From Parahaliea aestuarii (GTDB taxonomy: Bacteria > Pseudomonadota > Gammaproteobacteria > Pseudomonadales > Halieaceae), in contig NZ_VRYZ01000003.1 in NCBI RefSeq assembly GCF_008064635.1, forward strand, positions 124,001 through 188,000: 64,000 nt of DNA, written 5' to 3'. How positions within the stretch are numbered: position 1 is the stretch's first letter; each line of letters starts with the position of its first letter. The notes under the pieces are model-generated. The model ran no database searches, had not been told where the DNA came from, and worked only from the letters and a program-made list of their open reading frames with translations. Position numbers and translations under genes: made by a program. Positions 47,543 through 59,409 of the stretch are shown one piece after another.

Positions 47543-49519
47543 TCAGCGCCAGCGCGATTCATGTTCCCGCCGGGTGAACTCCACCACGCCGCCGTCAGCC
47601 AGATACTGGCAGATGCGCGTGGGAACGCCTTCGTCATCCAGTTCCACCAGTCCGATACCCGCCCCGTTGAGGAGCCGCCTGCCGTGCGGCGTTCCCTCCG
47701 GTTTGCGCGGGATCACGCGCATGCTGCGCCGACGGGTCAGCCAGTTGAGCGGAGAGCGCGGCGAGTAGAGCCAGCGGTTCAGGTGGTCGAGGGTCGCCAG
47801 CAAGCGCTCCGGAAAACTGTTGGCCAGGCCGCTGCTGCAGATCTGGTAGATGTCCGGCCCGCGCAGGCGACCGCGCAGCTCCACGTCGTAGACAAAGGAG
47901 TAGTGCACATCGCCGGACAGGATGACAAAGTGACCCGGCGTTCGCGAATGGCGAAAAATATTCAGTATGGCGGAGGCGGCGCCCCGGTGAGACATCCAGT
48001 TCTCGGCGTCCACCATCAACGGCAAACCGACATAGGTAAACACGCGCTGAATCACTTCGATCAACTTGACCCCGAAGATGGGTGCCGAGGAAACCAGGAG
48101 CACCGCCGGCAGGCCCTTGAGGTCGTGCTGCAGGTCGGTGAGGGCCTCCCAGTCCATCAATCCCGACGGCTTGTCGGCCGATGATTCCGAGCGCCAGCGG
48201 TGGGTGCGACAGTCGGCGACCACCAGCGGCGGGTTTAAATTCCATACGTAATGCCAATGATCAAAACGCAACAGATCAACCAGCAGATTGTCGTGTTCTT
48301 CGCCACCGGGAAGCTTGAGGGTATTGGCAACGCGCTGCATGAGCTCCGCTGGAAAGGCATCCGGACTGTTGCCCCAGCCCTGGCACAGCAGGTAGGCCAG
48401 CAGGGCATTGCCGATCACCCTGCTGGAGAAGGGATGCCCGTAGGCGCTCTCTTCCCAACCCCGGGTAAGGTTCCAGTCGTCTGTCACATCGTGATCGTCG
48501 AAAATCATCGCCACCGGGATGTGGGCAAAAAGACGCTGCACCGCTGCCAGGCCTTCGGCGAAACCCTCAACGGCATCGTCCTGCTTGCGATACAGATCCT
48601 GCTCTTCCTGATCCAATCCTTTTGGCATTCCACATGTACCGCAACGCCAGAGCGTCGGCGACCATACCAGGAGGTACATCACCAGCATTTCGGCTAGCGT
48701 AATCAGGTGGTTGCGCGCATTGGCCGTGGTGAATACCGGCTTCTCTGCGCCGCGAAACAGCACTTGCGCCAAGCCACGGTTGCGCCGGGTTTGCGGCAGC
48801 AGGCGATCGCGCCGGTAGTAGCAATCGGGGTGCTGATAGAGTGCCTCCGCGCTGCCGGCCTTCACCTCGTCACCGGCCCCGGCCAGTGGTTCGTCGGGCA
48901 GCCCCAGCAGTGGAATCAGGTGGTGTATGCGGCGCAGCAGGGGGCCGGCGACATCGTCGGCATATATCTGGTCGCCGCTCAGCATCAGCGCGGCGGGCCA
49001 ATCGCTGTGGGTGCTGTCCTTGCTGTTCGCATCGCTGCCAGCATCACTATCGGCGAGCCATTGCGCCAGCAATTGATCCGCCCTTACCAGGCCATCGCCA
49101 GCGCCGTGATGGGGTTTGCGACAGGAGCCGTGAAGAACCGAATGGACCCGGCCAGACAGGCGGAAGCCCGGCAGGGAATGACCGTCATAGCACAGGTCCG
49201 GAGCCAGCTCGCCCAGGTCGCGCCAGTGCGCGGCCCCTTCACCCCCGGTGCCCAGGGCTAGCTGATAGGCCACCCAGGTGTCGCTGGGCAATTCCTCGTC
49301 CAGCGGCACATCCAGCAACAGAAAATGCAGGTGCTTTCCTGCCTGAATGGCATTCAGGCCCGCCTCGCCGGCTCGCAGGTGATAGGACTGCTCTGGCGCC
49401 TGCGACGGGCTGAGCGTCAGCTTCAGGTCGCAGCGCTGGCTGGTCGCCAGCCAGGCGACAAAGCGCTTGCGCTCAACACGCCGCAGTATCGGGCCGGCCA
49501 GCAGCAGAGGCAGTTCCAT
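47543..49519 (-). CDS. PhoD-like metallophosphatase family protein
   Basis: 658-aa protein with the metal-binding blocks of the PhoD/alkaline phosphatase D family: MLSGDQIYADD, AMIFDDHDVTDDWN and VILSGDVHYSFVYDV, each with Asp/His ligands for a calcoenzyme-type metal centre. No signal peptide or Tat motif is seen at the N-terminus (MELPLLLAGPILRRVERKR), so it may be cytosolic. Longer than PhoD because of an N-terminal domain (about residues 1-150). The substrate is unknown. On the same strand as the serine hydrolase but separated by 62 nt. Confidence 0.85.
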   Translation of the reverse strand: MELPLLLAGPILRRVERKRFVAWLATSQRCDLKLTLSPSQAPEQSYHLRAGEAGLNAIQAGKHLHFLLLDVPLDEELPSDTWVAYQLALGTGGEGAAHWRDLGELAPDLCYDGHSLPGFRLSGRVHSVLHGSCRKPHHGAGDGLVRADQLLAQWLADSDAGSDANSKDSTHSDWPAALMLSGDQIYADDVAGPLLRRIHHLIPLLGLPDEPLAGAGDEVKAGSAEALYQHPDCYYRRDRLLPQTRRNRGLAQVLFRGAEKPVFTTANARNHLITLAEMLVMYLLVWSPTLWRCGTCGMPKGLDQEEQDLYRKQDDAVEGFAEGLAAVQRLFAHIPVAMIFDDHDVTDDWNLTRGWEESAYGHPFSSRVIGNALLAYLLCQGWGNSPDAFPAELMQRVANTLKLPGGEEHDNLLVDLLRFDHWHYVWNLNPPLVVADCRTHRWRSESSADKPSGLMDWEALTDLQHDLKGLPAVLLVSSAPIFGVKLIEVIQRVFTYVGLPLMVDAENWMSHRGAASAILNIFRHSRTPGHFVILSGDVHYSFVYDVELRGRLRGPDIYQICSSGLANSFPERLLATLDHLNRWLYSPRSPLNWLTRRRSMRVIPRKPEGTPHGRRLLNGAGIGLVELDDEGVPTRICQYLADGGVVEFTRREHESRWR

Positions 49520-49546
49520 GATCCCGGTGCCGAGCCTGTGACCGGA

Positions 49547-49897
49547 TCAGAAAGGGATGTCGTCGTCGCCGTAGGGCGGCGGCTCTTCGCCGCCGGCCGG
49601 AGCCCCGTAGTCAGCACTGGTCTCGGCGGCTGCGGCAGCCTCCACCTTCCAGCCCTGCAGGTTGTTGAAATAGCGCCCGTTGTACTCGCGCCCGCGGATA
49701 TCGAAACTCACAGTGACTTCCTGCCCGGGCTGCAGGCCGTCCAGCAGGGAAATCTTGTCCTGTACAAACTCCAGGTTGATCTCCTGCGGATAGCGGCCAT
49801 CGTCCACGGTCACCACCATTTCCCGCTTGGTAAAGCCACTGTTGAAAGTCTGGGGTTCCTGGATAAGTTTGATCTTTCCGGTCAATTCGTAGGCCAA
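49547..49897 (-). CDS. DUF3127 protein with SSB-like acidic tail
   Basis: 116-aa small protein matching DUF3127. The body looks like an OB-fold beta-barrel (GKIKLIQEPQTFNSGFTKREMVVTV, EINLEFVQDKISLL, VSFDIRGREYNGRYFNNLQGWKV). The C-terminus is a flexible Gly/Pro/Glu linker ending exactly in DDDIPF, the partner-docking tip of bacterial single-stranded-DNA-binding proteins. It starts at TTG 49897 with AGGAGAC about 7 nt upstream. It follows gyrB on the same strand by 55 nt. A role in DNA metabolism is inference from the tail and location. Confidence 0.78.
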   Translation of the reverse strand: MAYELTGKIKLIQEPQTFNSGFTKREMVVTVDDGRYPQEINLEFVQDKISLLDGLQPGQEVTVSFDIRGREYNGRYFNNLQGWKVEAAAAAETSADYGAPAGGEEPPPYGDDDIPF

Positions 49898-49952
49898 GCC
49901 TTGTCTCCTGTTATAGCGAGAGGAAAAGAGCTAGCAAATCTAGAAAGATTCG

Positions 49953-52400
<2,448 letters not shown>

Positions 52401-53537
52401 TTATTTCGCCCCAGCTGCGGCGGGGTCGAGGCTTGTTTCACCAAAACTTTGCTCTGTCACTTCGCCATGTTCCACGTGGAACATGGCCAGATCCTGCGCT
52501 TGTGACCACTGATCCGCAAGATCGTCCTGCGCGACACAGGTGATGAATACCTGTGCGCCCAACCTGTCCAATTCTTCGCACACGCGGCGGTTGTGCTGCG
52601 CATCCAGCTCCGAGGGCAAATCATCCACCAGGTAGATACACTGCTTCTGGGCCCTGTCCTGCATCAACTGACCCTGGGCCAACTTCAAACCACAGATCAC
52701 CAGCTTTTGCTGGCCGCGGGAAAGCACATCCTCGGCGGCCCGGCCATCGATCACGACCTTGAGATCAGCTCGCTGCGGACCAACCTGGGTGAAACCCTTT
52801 TCCCGATCTGAGGCAAGGGTTGCAGCCAGCGCCTCCCCGTAACTCAGGCGCTTGTCCCAGCCCTGTCGCAAGCGCAATTCGAGCTCGCCCAACTGCGGTA
52901 GCAAGCGATCCATCAACGAGCGAAACAAAGGCGCCAGGTCAGCAAAATAGGCCTGGCGATAGCTGTTTAAACGCTGTCCGGATTCAGCCAGCTCCCGCGT
53001 CCAGACGGACAGTTCGCGGTCGGCCAGTCTATCACGCCGAAGCCCGCTATTCCGCTGTTTAATACAGCGCTGGAAGCGCTGCCACTCAGGGAAGAAACGA
53101 TGTTCCACGTGGAACACCCCCCAGTTCAGATACTGCCTTCGTGCGGGAGGACTCCCGGTCAGGAGCGCAAAGCTGTCGGCGTTGATGACCTGCAGCGGCA
53201 GGTGATCCACCAGTTCCGACACCGCCCTTGCCGGGGCGCCCTGCACCCGAAGTGATACCTCTCCGTTCAACAGGCGCTGGACGCCCAGCAGCTTTCGTGC
53301 GCCGCCGCTCCTGGCGACAGCGCCCTGTACGATGCAGTCAGGATGGCCATGGGTAATGAGGGTCCTGGCACTGGTTCCCCGAAAAGAGCGCGCCATACCA
53401 AGCAGGTGGATGGCTTCGAGAATACTGGTCTTACCACTTCCATTCTCGCCAAAACAGACGTTGATGCGGGCAAAGCGGGGCAGGGACGCCGCCTGGATAT
53501 TACGTACGCGATGTATATTGAGTTGTTGCAGTGCCAC
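52401..53537 (-). CDS. recF: DNA replication and repair protein RecF
   Basis: 378-aa SMC-like ATPase that helps load RecA at gaps. Walker A is GENGSGKTSILEAI, the signature-region LSRGQQKLVICGLKL, and the Walker B/D-loop LVDDLPSELDAQH. It starts at GTG 53537, 87 nt after dnaN. Two parS 16-mers lie inside the coding region and are read as FHVEH in the same frame (around residues 142 and 354); the second sits in a tail beyond the usual C-terminus. Confidence 0.95.
   Translation of the reverse strand: MALQQLNIHRVRNIQAASLPRFARINVCFGENGSGKTSILEAIHLLGMARSFRGTSARTLITHGHPDCIVQGAVARSGGARKLLGVQRLLNGEVSLRVQGAPARAVSELVDHLPLQVINADSFALLTGSPPARRQYLNWGVFHVEHRFFPEWQRFQRCIKQRNSGLRRDRLADRELSVWTRELAESGQRLNSYRQAYFADLAPLFRSLMDRLLPQLGELELRLRQGWDKRLSYGEALAATLASDREKGFTQVGPQRADLKVVIDGRAAEDVLSRGQQKLVICGLKLAQGQLMQDRAQKQCIYLVDDLPSELDAQHNRRVCEELDRLGAQVFITCVAQDDLADQWSQAQDLAMFHVEHGEVTEQSFGETSLDPAAAGAK
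52464..52487. promoter_or_regulatory. parS site 1 (ParB-binding centromere) in recF
   Basis: Contains TGTTCCACGTGGAACA at 52468-52483, identical to the known Pseudomonas parS core, and the dyad extends to a perfect 24-bp palindrome. It lies in the 3' end of recF, close to the origin as expected for chromosome segregation. Confidence 0.9.
53101..53116. promoter_or_regulatory. parS site 2 (ParB-binding centromere) in recF
   Basis: Perfect TGTTCCACGTGGAACA, 633 nt from the first copy and in the same frame of recF. The flanks do not extend the dyad as in site 1. parA/parB are expected beyond mnmG, to the right of the window. Confidence 0.9.
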
Positions 53538-53624
53538 AGGTGGGGGCTGCTTCAGCGATGGGCGCGGAGAACCGGTGAGAAAACCCGGCCACCCACACCA
53601 AGGTAGTGGGCGGCCAGCGCAAGA

Positions 53625-54728
53625 TTACAGCCGCATGGGCATAACAACATAAACAGAGTCGTCAGTTTCGGTTTCTTCCAACAGGGCGCTGCTGTTGGGG
53701 TCGGAGAGCGACAGGCGAACCTTCTCCCCGCTCAGCACACCCAGCACATCGAGCAGATAGCTGACGTTAAAGCCGATTTCCAGGCTGTCCCCCTGGTAGT
53801 CCACCGGAACCGACTCTTCGGCCTGTTCCTGCTCGGGGTTGTTGGCGACGATTTCCATGGCGTCGTTCACCAGTTTCAGGCGCACTCCACGGTATTTTTC
53901 ATTGGACAGAATCGCCGTGCGAGTAAATGCCTGACGCAACTCGGTGCGAGAGCCAATGACGCACTTATCGGCAGCGCGGGGCAAAACGCGCTCATAATCC
54001 GGGAACTTGCCGTCAACCAGCTTGGAGGTAAAAGTGAAATCCGCTGTCGTGGCGCGCAGGTGATTGCTTCCCAACACAATACCGATGTCCGCTTCATCTT
54101 CCATCAGCAGGCGGGCGAGCTCCAGAACCCCCTTGCGGGGCAGAATGACCTGCAGATCCTCCTGAGTGTCGACATCCGACGGCAGGGTACACATCGCCAG
54201 GCGATGCCCATCGGTGGCGACCACCCGCATGCGGCCTTCCTTAAGCTCCCACAGCATGCCGTTCAGGTAGTAACGAACGTCCTGCTGGGCCATGGCAAAG
54301 CCAGTACGGTCAATCAGGCGGCGCAGCTGGCCCTGTTTCAACGCAAACTGGTGGGTGCCGATACTGTCATCGACACTGGGAAATTCGCGGGCGGGGAGGG
54401 TAGACAAAGTGAAACGGCTGCGGCCCGATTTAACGGTGACCTTGCCATCTTCAGCATTGAACTCGATGTCATTCCCTTCCGGGAGGGACTTACAGATATC
54501 TACCAGCTTGCGGGCGGGAACCGTGAGTTCACCGTCGACACCGGGTGCGGGCAACTGCACCCGCCCGACCAGTTCAACTTCCAGATCGGTACCAGTCAGC
54601 GACAACCGGTCCCCTTCCAGGACCAGCAGCACATTGGACAGGATCGGCAGGGTCTGGCGCCGCTCTACAACACCGGCAACGAGATTGAGTGGCTTGAGCA
54701 GAGCGTCCCGAGAGATCACAAATTTCAT
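53625..54728 (-). CDS. dnaN: DNA polymerase III subunit beta (sliding clamp)
   Basis: 367-aa clamp built of three repeated domains. MKFVISRDALLKPLNLVAGVVERRQTLPILSNVLL at the N-terminus and YQGDSLEIGFNVSYLLDVLGVL and VYVVMPMRL at the C-terminus are conserved. The ATG at 54728 is 107 nt after the dnaA stop, with recF 87 nt downstream. Length is normal. Confidence 0.97.
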   Translation of the reverse strand: MKFVISRDALLKPLNLVAGVVERRQTLPILSNVLLVLEGDRLSLTGTDLEVELVGRVQLPAPGVDGELTVPARKLVDICKSLPEGNDIEFNAEDGKVTVKSGRSRFTLSTLPAREFPSVDDSIGTHQFALKQGQLRRLIDRTGFAMAQQDVRYYLNGMLWELKEGRMRVVATDGHRLAMCTLPSDVDTQEDLQVILPRKGVLELARLLMEDEADIGIVLGSNHLRATTADFTFTSKLVDGKFPDYERVLPRAADKCVIGSRTELRQAFTRTAILSNEKYRGVRLKLVNDAMEIVANNPEQEQAEESVPVDYQGDSLEIGFNVSYLLDVLGVLSGEKVRLSLSDPNSSALLEETETDDSVYVVMPMRL

Positions 54729-54835
54729 AACGAGGTGTATTCCTTAACACACCGCCCAGCGCGGTGGTAATTCAGCCATTCCCCAGCCAGCGCCCGCGGC
54801 CCCGGCCCACCAGTGCAACAGCAACACCAGACCAC

Positions 54836-56299
54836 TCAAGTGGTGAGTGAGCGCAGCAAATTCTTATAGTCTTCGCGGATATCCGAACTGGTTTCACGAA
54901 GCTCCTTGATTTTACGACATGCGTGCAGCACTGTCGTGTGGTCGCGACCACCAAAACTGTCGCCAATTTCCGGCAGGCTGTGATTGGTCAATTCCTTGGC
55001 CAGGGTCATGGCCACCTGCCTCGGACGCGCCACAGAGCGACTGCGGCGCCGGGACATCAGATCCGCCACCTTGATTTTGTAGTACTCCGCCACGGTGCGC
55101 TGGATATTGTCCAGGCTGACCTGCTTGTCCTGCAGGGCCAGCAGATCCTTGAGGCTTTCCTTGATCAAGTCGATATCCACCGGCTTGCCGGTGAAGTGAG
55201 CGCTTGCTATCACCCTCTTCAACGCGCCTTCCAGTTCGCGAACGTTGGAGCGAATCCGCTGGGCAATAAAGAAAGCCGAGTCCGGCGGCAGCTCTATGCG
55301 CGCCTGGTTGGCCTTGTTCATAAGGATCGCCACCCGGGTTTCCAGCTCCGGCGGCTCCACCGCCACAGTGAGCCCCCAGCCAAAGCGCGACTTGAGGCGC
55401 TCCTCCAGGCCATCCAGCTCCTTGGGGTAGCGATCGCAGGTAAGGATCATCTGCTGGCCACCTTCCAGCAATGCATTGAAGGTATGGAAGAACTCTTCCT
55501 GGGATCGATCCTTCTTGGCAAAAAACTGAATGTCATCGATCAGCAGGGCATCCACCGAGCGATAGTAGCGTTTGAATTCGTTGATGGCATTGAGCTGAAG
55601 CGCCTTGACCATGTCCGCCACGAAACGTTCGGAATGCAGGTACACCACCTTGGCATCGGGCTTCTGCGCCCGCAGGGCATTGCCCACCGCGTGCATCAGG
55701 TGGGTCTTGCCCAGGCCGACGCCACCGTACAGAAACAGGGGGTTGTAGGCAGAGCCGGGGTTTTCCGCCACCTGCCGGGCTGCCGCCAGGGCCAACTGGT
55801 TGGACTTGCCCTCTACAAAACTGTCGAAAGTAAACGATCCGGACAACCCGGGCTGATGGGCAACCGCAGGTTCGGCGCGATGCGAGTTCGCTGGTGATGT
55901 CGGGGCACGCCGCTCATAGGAGCCCTGCGACGCCGACCGGGAAAGAACCGGACCGCTTGCCCGCTCTACTGGCTCCAGCGCAAAACCGCCCGCTCCCGAC
56001 GGTGCGGATTGAGTCGCAGCGGGCGCAATATGCGCAGCACTGTCCGCTGTCTGCGGGCGGCTACCGATCTGTAGCACCACGTCGGGCGCGTGATCACCTT
56101 CAATCTCCCGCACCAACTCGTGAATACGGCCGGAGAACTTGTTGGCGACGAAATCCTTGATGAAACGATTGGGAGCAAACAGCGTCAGCATTTGCCCGTC
56201 CTGGGCGGCCTGCAGGGGCCGAATCCAGGTATTGAATTGTTGCGACGGCAGCTCGCTCTGCAGTCGGTCTACACAGCGCTGCCAGGTGATGCCAGGCAA
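54836..56299 (-). CDS. dnaA: Chromosomal replication initiator protein DnaA
   Basis: 487-aa initiator. Domain I starts [29 protein letters not shown]; domain II is a variable Ser/Pro/Ala linker (about 85-150); domain III has Walker [14 protein letters not shown] and Walker B LLIDDIQF; domain IV has the DnaA-box-binding helix in [20 protein letters not shown]. No ATG or GTG is in frame before the first match: the start is a TTG at 56299 with a strong CAGGGGG site; a stop codon lies eight codons upstream. A 6-bp hairpin (56315-56330) is in the leader. Confidence 0.95.
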   Translation of the reverse strand: MPGITWQRCVDRLQSELPSQQFNTWIRPLQAAQDGQMLTLFAPNRFIKDFVANKFSGRIHELVREIEGDHAPDVVLQIGSRPQTADSAAHIAPAATQSAPSGAGGFALEPVERASGPVLSRSASQGSYERRAPTSPANSHRAEPAVAHQPGLSGSFTFDSFVEGKSNQLALAAARQVAENPGSAYNPLFLYGGVGLGKTHLMHAVGNALRAQKPDAKVVYLHSERFVADMVKALQLNAINEFKRYYRSVDALLIDDIQFFAKKDRSQEEFFHTFNALLEGGQQMILTCDRYPKELDGLEERLKSRFGWGLTVAVEPPELETRVAILMNKANQARIELPPDSAFFIAQRIRSNVRELEGALKRVIASAHFTGKPVDIDLIKESLKDLLALQDKQVSLDNIQRTVAEYYKIKVADLMSRRRSRSVARPRQVAMTLAKELTNHSLPEIGDSFGGRDHTTVLHACRKIKELRETSSDIREDYKNLLRSLTT

Positions 56300-56447
56300 A
56301 CTATCCCCCTGATCGCCACCTCACGGTGGCTGGCCTTGATATGGTTGTTTTTGCGTTTGGTCTTGCTTGAATCTTACTGTGAGTAAGTTCTTATCCCAGT
56401 GGCATAACGACTGCCGAGAAGGGGCATCATACGCCCCGGCAAATCAC

Positions 56448-56456
56448 TTATCCACA
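56448..56456 (+). promoter_or_regulatory. DnaA box, perfect
   Basis: TTATCCACA, the canonical E. coli-type box, about 150 nt upstream of dnaA. Could serve origin function, dnaA autoregulation, or both. Confidence 0.75.
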
Positions 56457-56712
56457 AAAAACCCTCCTCGACCGCCAGTTTTTTTATTATTAGAAATCAG
56501 TACCTTATATGCGTATTTCTGGCAAGAGCCGGGTGCGGAAAAAGCTTATACCGCAATCAATCCACCTGTGTATATCCTGTGGGTTTCTTTGTGGGAAACT
56601 GTGCACCGAACGCCACAGGCCGCGCCGCCTCTGCCTTCCGGAAAAATGGATGTAAGCGTGAAATAATCCGCCGGCAGCGGTCCGTAGAGGAGAAAAAAAC
56701 CCTGGGAGCTGA

Positions 56713-56741
56713 TTGTATTGGCCCCGGCGTTTCACTAGAAT
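56713..56741 (+). promoter_or_regulatory. Promoter of rpmH-rnpA-yidD-yidC
   Basis: TTGTAT (56713-56718), 17-nt spacer, TAGAAT (56736-56741); about 73 nt upstream of rpmH. A sigma70-type promoter for the ribosomal-protein/RNase P operon. Confidence 0.6.
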
Positions 56742-56813
56742 ACCCACCCTTTTTTCCGGCCCCGGTGCCAACCGGGGTCTTATGACTTTTATATACCTAC
56801 TGGAATCAGTGTC

Positions 56814-56948
56814 ATGAAAAGAACTTTTCAGCCCAGCGTAATCAAGCGCAAACGCACCCACGGTTTTCGTGCGCGGATGGCCACCAAAAACGGCCGTCTG
56901 GTTCTGAGCCGTCGTCGCGCCAAAGGCCGCAAGCGCCTCGCCGCCTGA
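56814..56948 (+). CDS. rpmH: 50S ribosomal protein L34
   Basis: 44-aa basic ribosomal protein beginning [19 protein letters not shown] and ending AKGRKRLAA, almost every residue matching the bacterial L34 family. ATG at 56814; found by direct reading since it is shorter than most called frames. It is 16 nt from rnpA, as in nearly all bacteria, and divergent from dnaA. Confidence 0.97.
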   Translation: MKRTFQPSVIKRKRTHGFRARMATKNGRLVLSRRRAKGRKRLAA

Positions 56949-56964
56949 TCCAGGCGCCTGCGCG

Positions 56965-57375
56965 ATGAGTGGTGTGGCGCAGCCGCAGGGCTCGCAACAC
57001 AGCTTCGGCAAAACCAGCCGCCTGCTCACCGCCAGGGACTACAGCCGGGTTTTTGACGGCGCCGAGGCCAGGGCCTCACACAAGCACGTTTTGCTGCTGG
57101 CAAAACAGAACGACCGACCCGGGCATCGCCTGGGTTTAGTCGTGGCCAAAAAAAATGTCCGCCAGGCAGTTCAGCGCAACAGGGTCAAACGACTGGCCCG
57201 GGAAATGTTTCGCCAGGCTGGGGCCCAGCCGCCCTATATGGATGTTGTTCTGCTCGCCCGTCGCGGAATCGACCAGTTGGATAATGCAGAGCTATCCTCT
57301 ATATTGCGCGGGCAATGGCGGAAACTGGCCAGACGGGTTTCCGAAGCTGACACTAGTGAAAGCCGGGGACGCTGA
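56965..57375 (+). CDS. rnpA: Ribonuclease P protein component
   Basis: 136-aa protein subunit of RNase P, helping mature tRNA 5' ends. The RNR motif is AVQRNRVKRLARE (about residue 67), with LGLVVAKKNV just before and MDVVLLARRGI after. The N-terminus has about 15 extra residues (MSGVAQPQGSQHS) before the family start at FGKTSRLL; a start nearer to 57000 is possible but no better ATG exists. The stop overlaps the yidD start (TGATG). Confidence 0.93.
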   Translation: MSGVAQPQGSQHSFGKTSRLLTARDYSRVFDGAEARASHKHVLLLAKQNDRPGHRLGLVVAKKNVRQAVQRNRVKRLAREMFRQAGAQPPYMDVVLLARRGIDQLDNAELSSILRGQWRKLARRVSEADTSESRGR

Positions 57376-57602
57376 TGCGCCGTTTGTTGGTCTTCTTTAT
57401 TTCGGTCTACCAGGCCTGCCTGAGTCCATTCCTCGGCAATCGCTGTCGCTTCTATCCCAGCTGCTCGAGTTACGCCCGGGAAGCCATTGAAGAGCACGGC
57501 GTAATAAAAGGAAGCTCCCTGGCCGCCCGGCGGCTGTCGCGCTGCCACCCATGGCACGAGGGCGGCGTTGACCCGGTGCCCCCCCGCACACAGACTCACT
57601 GA
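57375..57602 (+). CDS. yidD: Membrane protein insertion efficiency factor YidD
   Basis: 75-aa protein that assists YidC-dependent insertion. It carries the family pattern CRFYPSCSSYAREAIEEHG and RCHPWHEGGVDPVPP, and an amphipathic N-terminus (RRLLVFFISVYQACLSP). The ATG overlaps the rnpA stop by one base; yidC follows at 12 nt. Confidence 0.94.
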   Translation: MRRLLVFFISVYQACLSPFLGNRCRFYPSCSSYAREAIEEHGVIKGSSLAARRLSRCHPWHEGGVDPVPPRTQTH

Positions 57603-57614
57603 TACGAACTCACT

Positions 57615-59339
57615 ATGGATTTGCAACGCTCACTGCTGATCGGCGCCATTGCCGTGCTCTCCTTCATGCTGCTGACCGAGTGGGTGGCGTTCAAGGACGC
57701 CAGGACCCAGGCCGCCGCCCCGGTCACCACCCGCCTCACGGAAAGTGTCAACACGGCAACAGCCGACGCCAGCGCTGACCTGCCGGCGCTGGCCGAGCCC
57801 GCAACCGATGCCGCACCGGATCTGGATGACCTGCCCGCCGCACCCGGCGCCACTGCCGACACGCCAGTACAGACGCCTGCATCGCAACCGGCCTCCAGCG
57901 ACAATATCGTTCGCGTCTATACGGACGAACTGCAGGTAGCCATCGATCTGCGCGGCGGCGACATAGTCGAACTGGCACTGGTGGAGCACCTGGAATCCCT
58001 GGAAGGCAAACCCTTCGTACTGCTGGAACAGAACGCCGGCCGCACCTACATCGCCCAGTCCGGCCTGATCGGCCCCGACGGCATCGACGCAGGAGGCCGC
58101 GCCCAATTCAGCAGCGCGCAGAGCGAATACCGCCTCACGCCCGGGCAGGACAGCCTGCAGGTCGATCTGCAGTGGTCCAACGATGAAGGCATCGAAGTCA
58201 CCAAGCGCTACACCTTCCGCCGCGCCCACTACCTGGTGCAAATGGAATACCTGGTCAGTAACAACAGCCAGCAGCGCTTCCAGGCAAACCTCTTTGGCCA
58301 GCTCAAGCGCGACAGCAGCGATGCGCCGGAATCCGGTGCCGGCGGCGGTGGCATGGGTATCCAGCCCTTCCTCGGCGCCGCGATCACCCAGCCCGACGAG
58401 CGCTTCACCAAGTTCAGCTTCGACGACATGAAGGAAGAGCCCTTCAAGGCACAGTTGCCCGATGGCTGGATCGCCATGATCCAGCACTACTTCCTCAGCG
58501 CGTGGATCCCCACTCCCGGACAGACCCACACCTACAGCACCCGGGTCACCGCCAACGGCTTCAACATTGCCGGCTTTACCAGCCCCGCACTGGTAGTGCT
58601 GCCCGGTGAAAGCGGCAAAACCGGCGCAGAATTCTACGCCGGGCCCAAGGACCAGTACCGTCTGGAAGAGATTTCCCCCTACCTCGATCTCTCTGTCGAT
58701 TACGGCTGGCTGTGGTGGATCGCCCAGCCCCTGTTCTGGCTGCTGACCAAAATTCATTCCCTGGTAGGCAACTGGGGCCTGGCGATTATCTGTCTGACCG
58801 TTCTGATCAAGGCGGCGTTCTTCAAACTGTCCGCCACCAGCTACCGCTCCATGGCCAATATGCGGCGGGTAGCGCCCAAGATGCAGGACATCCGCGAACA
58901 GTACGGCGACGACAAGCAGAAGCAGTCCCAGGCGATGATGGAGCTGTACCGCAAAGAGAAGATCAACCCGATGGGCGGCTGCCTGCCCATCCTGGTACAG
59001 ATGCCGGTGTTTATCGCCCTGTACTGGGTACTGATGGAAAGCGTGGAACTGCGTCACGCGCCCTTCATGCTGTGGATCAAGGATCTGTCGGTGATGGACC
59101 CTTACTTCGTGCTGCCCCTGCTGATGGGCGCCAGCATGTGGTTCATGCAAAAGCTGAACCCGCCGCCACCGGACCCGATGCAAGCCAAGATCATGCAGTG
59201 GATGCCCATTGTGTTCACCTTCTTCTTCCTGTGGTTCCCCGCCGGCCTGGTATTGTACTGGGTGGTGAACAACCTGCTGTCCATGGCCCAGCAGTGGGTG
59301 ATTACCCGGCAGATCGAAAAGCAGGGCACGGCCGCCTGA
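57615..59339 (+). CDS. yidC: Membrane protein insertase YidC
   Basis: 574-aa insertase, the usual gram-negative length. An N-terminal helix ([18 protein letters not shown]) is followed by a large periplasmic P1 beta-sandwich (about residues 90-345) and the conserved five-helix insertase core with [37 protein letters not shown] and [24 protein letters not shown]. It works with Sec or alone. A strong hairpin lies in its 3' flank before mnmE. Confidence 0.96.
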   Translation: MDLQRSLLIGAIAVLSFMLLTEWVAFKDARTQAAAPVTTRLTESVNTATADASADLPALAEPATDAAPDLDDLPAAPGATADTPVQTPASQPASSDNIVRVYTDELQVAIDLRGGDIVELALVEHLESLEGKPFVLLEQNAGRTYIAQSGLIGPDGIDAGGRAQFSSAQSEYRLTPGQDSLQVDLQWSNDEGIEVTKRYTFRRAHYLVQMEYLVSNNSQQRFQANLFGQLKRDSSDAPESGAGGGGMGIQPFLGAAITQPDERFTKFSFDDMKEEPFKAQLPDGWIAMIQHYFLSAWIPTPGQTHTYSTRVTANGFNIAGFTSPALVVLPGESGKTGAEFYAGPKDQYRLEEISPYLDLSVDYGWLWWIAQPLFWLLTKIHSLVGNWGLAIICLTVLIKAAFFKLSATSYRSMANMRRVAPKMQDIREQYGDDKQKQSQAMMELYRKEKINPMGGCLPILVQMPVFIALYWVLMESVELRHAPFMLWIKDLSVMDPYFVLPLLMGASMWFMQKLNPPPPDPMQAKIMQWMPIVFTFFFLWFPAGLVLYWVVNNLLSMAQQWVITRQIEKQGTAA

Positions 59340-59360
59340 TCAGCGGCACTTTCCCGCCAG

Positions 59361-59391
59361 CGGCGGCCGGGACATTCTTTCCCGGCCGCCG
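59361..59391 (+). terminator. Hairpin between yidC and mnmE
   Basis: Perfect 12-bp inverted repeat (59361-59372 and 59380-59391) with a 7-nt loop. No T-tract follows, so it may be a partial terminator or an mRNA-stabilising structure; TATACT at 59399-59404 just after it could be a -10 for mnmE. Confidence 0.5.
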
Positions 59392-59409
59392 CCTCCGTAT
59401 ACTGCTGCC

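Larger units (their letters stand above)
56300..56813. other. dnaA-rpmH intergenic region, candidate oriC and dnaA promoter region
   Basis: 514 nt between divergent dnaA and rpmH. It has a perfect DnaA box at 56448-56456, a reverse one-mismatch box at 56567-56575 (ATATACACA on the minus strand), weaker ones around 56579-56599, and an AT-rich tract near 56478-56520. In Pseudomonas oriC is in this gap. A second candidate lies at 61690-62202. Confidence 0.5.
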
